64,000 nucleotides of DNA. It comes from a virus. The notes beneath the pieces are model-generated. The model did not search any database, was not told where the DNA came from, and saw only the letters and a program-made list of their open reading frames with translations. Within the stretch, counting starts at the first letter, position 1. Each line of letters begins with the position of its first letter. The stretch is from IMG/VR virus record IMGVR_UViG_3300009157_000018, positions 1-64,000 of that record, one strand, 5' to 3'. A program made the position numbers and the translations under genes. Shown here in pieces: positions 58,416-64,000 of this stretch.

Positions 58416-59444
58416 TTATGCAACCGTTAGGACAAACGACCAGTCTGGGTGGAAGATGCGAGGCAGAACAGCACAGGCAACTCGGATGTACTCGCGAGTT
58501 GGGTCTGGCATTGTCCAGTTCTCAGCACCAATTCCCTCAACTACTGTGCCGTCAGCAAGCAAGTGAGGAACAAAGGCCATCTCACCGTACTTCTCCCCGC
58601 CATCGGTAGCACCGACAACGAACAACACCTTGTTGTTCGGCAAGAAGTACTGGAAGGTCCCTGCCCAGTTCACGTCTTCCTTGTAACCCTCGTCATAATT
58701 AACAATACGAATATTGCTGATGACAGAGGTAACGTGCTCAGACTTGACTAGATCGTTCGCGCCTTCAACATATCGGAACTCCTGTCTTAGGAGATCGTGA
58801 GCATCAAGGAGATTGTGCGTATTGCTATTCATATACGCAACCTTGATTCGACGCCCAGTGTCTTCACGAACCTTCTTCAAGGCATTCGCGAAGTCAGCGC
58901 GAGCTGTAGCCGTAGTTGGAGCATCCCACTTTGCTGTGCTTGTAAGCGTTACAAACTGGGTAACTGGCACTCCGAAACTGATCTTGAAGGTCAAAAGCTG
59001 GCCATCAATAGTGTCAGAGTAGTTGATTTCACCGGTCAAGGCAGCATCCCACCGCATCTTTTCAAGACGCGTTTCAACATTGCCGCGCATGCGGGCTAGT
59101 TGACGAGTGATGCCAGCTCGGCCAATTCGGGCCTCTCGCTCGCCAGGCTGGCGAAGGAAGAGGATATCGGCCTCCGAAATAGCGTACTTCTGTCGGATAT
59201 CGACAGCCTCGGCGCTCAGTCGATCAATCCCAGGATGCTTAACAAGCGGGGACTGAGCGTCATAAGCAACGAGCGGTGCGATATTTCGGCCACCAAGCTC
59301 AACTTCCCACTGCACTTCGCGAGTAGGAGAAGAACCGTTTGGCAGAAGCTGATCACCAACCAAATCGCCAGTTGGGCGAAGGTTGCTAACCAGATCGGTT
59401 AGAACGACGCTTCGGAGGAAGGGGATTTCGTTATATAGACCCAT
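58416..59444 (-). CDS. major capsid protein (lambda gpE-type)
   Basis: 342 residues with the E-family pattern: N-terminal N-E-I-P-F-L-R, a long helix with R-M-R-G-N-V-E-T-R-L-E-K-M-R-W, and a C-terminal TREYIRVACAVLPRIFHPD segment. It builds the capsid shell together with the decoration protein encoded upstream. A terminator follows. Confidence 0.9.
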   Translation of the reverse strand: MGLYNEIPFLRSVVLTDLVSNLRPTGDLVGDQLLPNGSSPTREVQWEVELGGRNIAPLVAYDAQSPLVKHPGIDRLSAEAVDIRQKYAISEADILFLRQPGEREARIGRAGITRQLARMRGNVETRLEKMRWDAALTGEINYSDTIDGQLLTFKISFGVPVTQFVTLTSTAKWDAPTTATARADFANALKKVREDTGRRIKVAYMNSNTHNLLDAHDLLRQEFRYVEGANDLVKSEHVTSVISNIRIVNYDEGYKEDVNWAGTFQYFLPNNKVLFVVGATDGGEKYGEMAFVPHLLADGTVVEGIGAENWTMPDPTREYIRVACAVLPRIFHPDWSFVLTVA

Positions 59445-59459
59445 TTCTCATTCCTCCGA

Positions 59460-59810
59460 CTAAACGATCACGAAGTGTTCAGAAAGTTCCACTCGTGCAG
59501 CATCGTCGATGCCGATAAGTGAACCAGACCGTACCACTCCCATGACCTGCATTGATCCCAGATGATCGCCATCTGAAGCATCAACGCGCTCAAATAGAAT
59601 TCCTTTTGCCGTCTCAGTTCCGTCGCTAGCGCCACCGGCATAGATAGTGTACTTACCTGAGGCAGTTACCTTACCTAGAACAGTACCACCAGAAAGGACA
59701 GTGCTTGAGCTCACGATAGTTACCGAGAACAGCGAGTCCAATCCATGGTCGTTGACATAGTACGGAAGCGCGGGACGAGCGGAATCTTCTAATGCAGCAT
59801 TAATAGGCAT
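59460..59810 (-). CDS. head decoration protein (gpD-like)
   Basis: 116 residues, placed between the scaffold and capsid genes like lambda gpD. Beta-rich, with a K-G-I-L-F-E-R-V-D segment common in this family. It would bind and stabilise the shell. Confidence 0.8.
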   Translation of the reverse strand: MPINAALEDSARPALPYYVNDHGLDSLFSVTIVSSSTVLSGGTVLGKVTASGKYTIYAGGASDGTETAKGILFERVDASDGDHLGSMQVMGVVRSGSLIGIDDAARVELSEHFVIV

Positions 59811-59813
59811 AGA

Positions 59814-60242
59814 TTATTCCTTCTTGTCTACTGGTGGCGGAAATGCTTCCAAGGCTTCCTGCCGCCATTTTGGAAGATTGTCACGAACGACCGCCTCGTC
59901 CACATCAATTTCGTCTTCCGTTGGCTCCACCTCGGCATCAGAAGCGATTCCCTGTGCAGGGGTAACTGCGGAAAGGAGAATTTGCTTCATCGCCTGGTAT
60001 GCATCATCATCGAGGTTGGACAGCATCTTGGTGTAAGCCTCGCGCTGGGTCTCGGTGGTTGGTGCAATTTTTTCTAGTTCCGAAAGTCGCTCGGAAACAC
60101 GCTTATCTGATTCTAGTTGTGCTTTTTCAGCAGCAACCTGGGCAGAAAGCTCCTCGTACATCGCCTTCCAGTCTTCCTGGCTGTCAGCGGGTTGCTTATC
60201 AGAAGCCTCTTCCGCAGACTCGGCAACAATTGGTATCGGCAT
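59814..60242 (-). CDS. nested scaffold protein (Nu3-like)
   Basis: An in-frame ATG at 60242 within the protease gene has GGGGAGG five bases upstream, the best ribosome site in that gene. It would make a 142-residue, highly charged helical scaffold as in lambda C/Nu3. Confidence 0.6.
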   Translation of the reverse strand: MPIPIVAESAEEASDKQPADSQEDWKAMYEELSAQVAAEKAQLESDKRVSERLSELEKIAPTTETQREAYTKMLSNLDDDAYQAMKQILLSAVTPAQGIASDAEVEPTEDEIDVDEAVVRDNLPKWRQEALEAFPPPVDKKE

Positions 60243-60968
60243 ATTTGCCTCCCCGTTGTCAGTATCATTCCGCGATACATCGGCTTCCGATGAACTCTCA
60301 AATGAGTTCCACAATAAACTATCACTTACAGTGCCATTAGTACTATCAGTAGTAGTTGTAATGACAAAGTTTGTGACTGCATCGTTCGTCGTAGCCACGG
60401 TCATCGGCTGTATAGACGGCATGGCCGCGAGTGTTGCCACATCTTCGTCATACGCCTCTGCCAACGCGAGTACTCGATTGCGAGGATCAGCCCCCTTGGA
60501 CACGATGCCCAATCCAGAAAACACACCATCCTTTGGAGTGATATGAACCCCTTCTTCGGACTCCTCTTCATCGAAGTCATCAATCATGAGTTCGACAGAG
60601 GTTTCAAGGGCTCCATCACCGAACAGTTCGACAACTTTGCGAACAGCCTCGGGATAGTAATGTCTCCACAATGCAGCGGTAGTCTGAATCTTCTCGGTTA
60701 ATGGATCGAAATTGGCTGAAGTAATCGACCCAATCACATTTTTACTGTGACCAGAAGCTTTCCCATCCAATAGCAAGATGTTGACTGGTTTCCCAATCAA
60801 CTCCTTTACATGCTTCGCCAAATATTCATTGGTGAAGTGGAGGATGTGACCCGTTGCTGTTTTATTGGTAACCCCGACACTCACCACATCAGCGACCATC
60901 GTGACCTCGGAAGGGTCCTTTGGATTCGCTAACGAGGCTTCGACGGGGAGGTTAAATCTTGTGTTCAC
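59814..60968 (-). CDS. capsid maturation protease fused to scaffold
   Basis: 384 residues. The N-terminal ~165 residues resemble a prohead protease (GHILHFTNEY, then ETSVEL with a candidate nucleophile serine). An Asp/Ser/Thr-rich linker follows, and the C-terminal ~140 residues are a Glu/Ala-rich coiled coil, the scaffold part. Like lambda gpC, a nested gene may give free scaffold. Confidence 0.78.
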   Translation of the reverse strand: MNTRFNLPVEASLANPKDPSEVTMVADVVSVGVTNKTATGHILHFTNEYLAKHVKELIGKPVNILLLDGKASGHSKNVIGSITSANFDPLTEKIQTTAALWRHYYPEAVRKVVELFGDGALETSVELMIDDFDEEESEEGVHITPKDGVFSGLGIVSKGADPRNRVLALAEAYDEDVATLAAMPSIQPMTVATTNDAVTNFVITTTTDSTNGTVSDSLLWNSFESSSEADVSRNDTDNGEANMPIPIVAESAEEASDKQPADSQEDWKAMYEELSAQVAAEKAQLESDKRVSERLSELEKIAPTTETQREAYTKMLSNLDDDAYQAMKQILLSAVTPAQGIASDAEVEPTEDEIDVDEAVVRDNLPKWRQEALEAFPPPVDKKE

Positions 60969-62656
60969 GATTGCTTCACCTTGGATTCTCGAATTTGACC
61001 GCCCCGTGAAGATCGGGACTTATCCTTTTGAGTATCAGGTCCCGTCCCAGACGACTTAGGCTTTTCAGCCCCAGCAGGAGGTCTTCCATCACCTGGCGTC
61101 CCCACTGTCTGTGAGAACGACGGTCGGATGGCAAAGACTTCCTCCAAACCGTCCTTCTTCTCGCGCTTGCGTCGAGAAAGTTCTCGTTCCGTGCTGGTGT
61201 TTGCCAGATCATGGAGAGTCTCGACCGAGAGAACACCACGATCGTACAAGCCCTGAGCGAAGGTTCGGAAGTTCGCGTCATCGTCAAGATCACGAGTCTG
61301 GAACAATGCGTACACATCGAAGTCCCAGCCATTTTCTTCAGCGATTCTTCTAAACCAGAAATTATTCTGGTCTTCGACTATATCGCGCCAGTAACCAAGT
61401 CGAGCTCGGTTGGCTGATACATCGAGCGAGCCAGAGTCCAAGTCTCCGGCACCACGGCTCTTGCTGTTAAGCGGGAATCCGAAGTGACCATAGATTTCAC
61501 TAACTGGCTGCCAGAATTTCTCAGACGAGTTCAGGATATCGGTCGGTGGAGTTACCACCTGAACCTTCACGCCGTCAGGAACAGCGTGGCTCTGGACTCG
61601 GCCACCTTCCATAAACTTCTGGACAATGGACCGCGACTTGCCTGGTGAGGTTCCTGGTGGGAATGTCCACACCAAGAGCAAATTCACCATGCCGTCTGCC
61701 ACCGACCAGTCAGCCAAGGACAACTTTCGCTTCATCGCGATGGCCGAGAAGATCGGCACTAAGGTTGGTGTTGGCCAACGCTTATTCTGGCGTAGCCGTA
61801 AGCTCGCGATATACGCGTCTTCTTGCGGCAGCTCGATTGCGAAACTACTCTGCAAGCGAGGAGCGGCCTCGAATTGGTTATCCGTCATAGACGATGACAG
61901 GAAGCTCAGATCAGTGACCAATCGCTTCCGAACATCAGGAATGATTTCGGTAATCCCATTCTTCCGGCGCTTGGTTATCGCCTCGGCTTGCTTGGCAGAT
62001 AATAAGTAATAATACTTTCGTTGCCCAGAAAACGGGTCAATGTAGGGAATAATCGCCTTTTGGTTCAGATTAACCAGGACGCGAGGCATCCGATACACTT
62101 TCCCATCGCACAAAACTGGTCCCCAGTTGGGAAGGGTATATGCAAAGCTGGTAAGAACCAAGTCCAACATCAATGAGCGATCATATTCTTGGAGACCACC
62201 AAAGATGCCGATAGATCGATTAACCTCGGTAACCCATTTATCTATCGCTTCGCGCTCAGAGACGCTCTCCTCTGGCATCTGAATCTCTTGAGCCGTGATC
62301 GATTGCTCGATATCGCGGTTGATAAGGGAGTGAACGAGCGGCTCCTGCTCGTAGTAGTCCTCAGACCACTCGACCCTGGTGTAATAGTCCGAAGGGACTG
62401 TGAGTCTAGGAGTTCGGTATCCCTCGGGTAGCGCCGAAGGCGTGACAAGTTTTCCATCTTTCCAACCTGCTACGGTAAGCAGGGCGTTAAGGCCCGGAGC
62501 AACTGCATCCCACTCGGACAACAGGTCCTTGACCTTTTCTTTATTCCCATTAAGATGCTCTGGAACTTGACTTGTAACCTGTACAGTTCCGTCATCCCCA
62601 AGGGTCGTAATAAGTTGTGCGCTCGTAACGTCGTCTTCCACGGCACCTATGCTCAC
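60965..62656 (-). CDS. portal protein
   Basis: 563 residues, GTG start at 62656. Central region with helical repeats and W-T-F-P-P-G-T, then D-L-D-S-G-S-L-D-V and R-A-R-L-G-Y-W segments, and a disordered Lys/Ser/Gly tail. Size and position before the protease match the dodecameric portal. Overlaps both neighbours. Confidence 0.85.
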   Translation of the reverse strand: MSIGAVEDDVTSAQLITTLGDDGTVQVTSQVPEHLNGNKEKVKDLLSEWDAVAPGLNALLTVAGWKDGKLVTPSALPEGYRTPRLTVPSDYYTRVEWSEDYYEQEPLVHSLINRDIEQSITAQEIQMPEESVSEREAIDKWVTEVNRSIGIFGGLQEYDRSLMLDLVLTSFAYTLPNWGPVLCDGKVYRMPRVLVNLNQKAIIPYIDPFSGQRKYYYLLSAKQAEAITKRRKNGITEIIPDVRKRLVTDLSFLSSSMTDNQFEAAPRLQSSFAIELPQEDAYIASLRLRQNKRWPTPTLVPIFSAIAMKRKLSLADWSVADGMVNLLLVWTFPPGTSPGKSRSIVQKFMEGGRVQSHAVPDGVKVQVVTPPTDILNSSEKFWQPVSEIYGHFGFPLNSKSRGAGDLDSGSLDVSANRARLGYWRDIVEDQNNFWFRRIAEENGWDFDVYALFQTRDLDDDANFRTFAQGLYDRGVLSVETLHDLANTSTERELSRRKREKKDGLEEVFAIRPSFSQTVGTPGDGRPPAGAEKPKSSGTGPDTQKDKSRSSRGGQIRESKVKQS

Positions 62657-62817
62657 TAATCGTTATGCCGGATATAGTAACAATCCGGGCAGTATAGATG
62701 CCGGTCGGTCCCAATCATCAATCTCTGATGGTCAACAGGGCATCGAGGCTGTAGTTCCAAGAAGATGCCCACAAACAACAACACAAATGCTGCTGCTGTA
62801 AATATGATCATTTCCAT
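62656..62817 (-). CDS. small membrane protein with zinc-ribbon tail
   Basis: 53 residues from ATG 62817: one hydrophobic N-terminal span (about 3-19), then C-P-x-x-H and C-P-D-C, a zinc-ribbon arrangement. It overlaps the preceding gene by 10 bases and the portal GTG by one base. Confidence 0.65.
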   Translation of the reverse strand: MEMIIFTAAAFVLLFVGIFLELQPRCPVDHQRLMIGTDRHLYCPDCYYIRHND

Positions 62818-63044
62818 GGAAGGAACAACTGAACTGGAAGACACAGCACGCCGAACTTGATATCCCACACATACGCCATTTCTTGGTCTTGGTCAATATG
62901 CTTTAACTGAATGGGATATCCAGACGGAAGTCTCACACCAGATAAGTCTCGAAAGGCGCTTGCTTCATCAAGCTCTATCGGTCCTGCTGTCAACACAAAT
63001 CTTCCCACATTGGAAAGAGTCGGCCATAGACTAGATGCTGCCAT
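62808..63044 (-). CDS. small hypothetical protein
   Basis: 78 residues, mixed hydrophobic. Lies before the membrane/zinc protein with a 10-base overlap. No family. Confidence 0.6.
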   Translation of the reverse strand: MAASSLWPTLSNVGRFVLTAGPIELDEASAFRDLSGVRLPSGYPIQLKHIDQDQEMAYVWDIKFGVLCLPVQLFLPWK

Positions 63045-63054
63045 TATTCTCGGC

Positions 63055-63363
63055 TCACATAGCTTCGTCGGCTAATTTCTTAGCGTAATAGTAGTCTTCG
63101 TACCAGTCAGAAAGGTATTTATCCTTTGCTTTTCGATACTCTTTCCACTCTTCTTGGGTGAACTTCCTCTTCTTGTTCTTTGGAACTCCACCAGACAAAC
63201 CATCTCGGTCGCGTTTTCTCTTAGGAGGTTCCCCAATGCGATATCGCAACTCATCGTATTTCGAGTTGACCGGATACCGATCTTCTAGTTCGCCCCAATA
63301 TTCAGGATTTTCATCTGCGGCAGCTTCGAAAAAGTCGTCAGCCGTCTGTCTTTTCTCAGGCAA
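63055..63363 (-). CDS. charged hypothetical protein
   Basis: 102 residues: acidic N-terminus, basic central K-N-K-K-R-K stretch and a Tyr/Asp-rich end. DNA or protein binding possible from charge only. Confidence 0.6.
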   Translation of the reverse strand: MPEKRQTADDFFEAAADENPEYWGELEDRYPVNSKYDELRYRIGEPPKRKRDRDGLSGGVPKNKKRKFTQEEWKEYRKAKDKYLSDWYEDYYYAKKLADEAM

Positions 63364-63391
63364 GGAGATACCCTACATGATTACTCTTCAC

Positions 63392-63811
63392 TTATCTCAA
63401 CGACTTTCCATCGACATTTTTTGCGTTTTCCCGGATTATTTTGTCCCTTCGACGTTTAATTGTCGATCCGTGGCCCATTCCACGCCAATAAGCGACTTGT
63501 TCTAGCGACGATCCCTTGACCCAATCCAAGGCTTCTCGACTCGTGTTCCCGTTCTGTTTCAATAGCCATTTATCAAGGTCGATAATGTCTGCGTGGGCCG
63601 ATCCTCCGATCGCCAAAGTCCCATGATTATTGTCTTCATAACATCTCCCAGGAACCAATAATCGACTCCTAAAATAGGCATAAGCACTGATAATGTACCT
63701 TGTATAGTCCGACGGATTCACTTCAATCTGGCCGGTCATTTGAGCCACATAGTTGTCGTATTCCCGACGGTCATCGATAGGAATACGGTGATCCGGTTTT
63801 CTACCAGCCAA
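63392..63811 (-). CDS. hypothetical protein, possible DNA-binding terminase accessory
   Basis: 139 residues from TTG 63811. Helix-rich with an HTH-like segment (SREALDWVKGSSLEQVAYW) and a basic R-R-R-D-K end. Upstream of the portal one expects terminase subunits; this could be a small-terminase-like protein, but evidence is weak. Confidence 0.55.
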   Translation of the reverse strand: MAGRKPDHRIPIDDRREYDNYVAQMTGQIEVNPSDYTRYIISAYAYFRSRLLVPGRCYEDNNHGTLAIGGSAHADIIDLDKWLLKQNGNTSREALDWVKGSSLEQVAYWRGMGHGSTIKRRRDKIIRENAKNVDGKSLR

Positions 63812-64000
63812 CGTCGTACTCCTCTATCCACATATCAGGCTCTTCTTGGGCGACTGTTGCCTCAGCCTGGCTCAGCAACATGGCTCCAAAAGTTTCGAAT
63901 GAAGACAGATCGTGGTTGTAATGCGGATTCCCGTCGTGGCTGTAATCCGTTTCATAGATGCGATATTTCCCCGTCTTGTCTTCGTGATCGATAGTCGAAC
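63801..64000 (-). CDS. partial hypothetical protein at window edge
   Basis: The C-terminal 65 residues of a gene that begins beyond the window, ending at TAG 63801-63803 with an 11-base overlap with the next gene. His/Tyr/Asp-rich then acidic. Too partial to identify. Confidence 0.55.
   Translation of the reverse strand, partial: STIDHEDKTGKYRIYETDYSHDGNPHYNHDLSSFETFGAMLLSQAEATVAQEEPDMWIEEYDVGW

Overview
The window is a segment of a long-tailed, siphovirus-type double-stranded DNA phage genome (Caudoviricetes). The evidence is a full head/tail morphogenesis set (portal, protease/scaffold, decoration protein, E-type major capsid protein, connectors, tail tube, tail assembly chaperones with a frameshift site, tape measure, distal tail protein, receptor-binding proteins), a lysis region, a DnaB-type helicase, and a very large tRNA array. 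The host cannot be named from sequence alone. Shine-Dalgarno sites are classical. A secreted CAP-domain protein with a C-terminal membrane anchor, an M23 endolysin and an actinophage-like tail layout fit a monoderm (Gram-positive-like, possibly actinobacterial) host, but this is inference. The large terminase gene is not in the window.

Layout: (1) 1-6.76 kb, plus strand: a MoxR-type AAA+ ATPase with a VWA/HEVGH partner, a GGQ-domain peptide-release-factor-like protein, a tyrosine recombinase and small unknowns, closed by a strong bidirectional terminator. (2) 20.69-6.80 kb, minus strand: one long operon starting with DnaB, followed by a nucleotide-sugar cluster (4,6-dehydratase, DegT aminotransferase, GNAT acetyltransferase, two GT2 glycosyltransferases) with an inserted LAGLIDADG gene, then a PD-(D/E)XK nuclease, two metallophosphoesterases, a VWA protein and an Mre11/Rad50 pair. 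(3) 20.70-20.95 kb: a divergent control region with repeated TTCCACG boxes, tandem repeats and promoters, followed by a short plus-strand pair to 21.80 kb. (4) 34.77-21.79 kb, minus strand: tail module. (5) 47.36-34.86 kb, minus strand: 32 tRNA genes covering all 20 amino acids, interspersed with small genes, lysis genes and many hairpin-rich non-coding segments. (6) 64.0-47.4 kb, minus strand: head, connector and tail-tube genes with a glycosyltransferase and several fibre or decoration genes.

The most unusual part is the tRNA region. It holds an 85-nt RNA gene that has the two ends of a tmRNA (G3-U70 acceptor, GGTTCGACG loop, T-arm, CTCCACCA) but no tag reading frame; an ~860-nt hairpin-chained non-coding locus reminiscent of large ornate phage RNAs; a perfect cloverleaf without the usual conserved tRNA bases; two leucine-anticodon tRNAs with short variable loops; a repeated TTAGCGT junction; and several protein genes whose stop codons lie inside the following tRNA, so that RNase P processing would leave non-stop mRNAs. 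Together with the GGQ release-factor-like protein this suggests a translation-takeover and ribosome-rescue programme.

Neighbouring genes mostly overlap by ATGA or are tightly spaced, so expression is probably by long polycistronic transcripts started from a few extended -10 promoters (TGTGGTATAAT-like) and ended by the terminators described.
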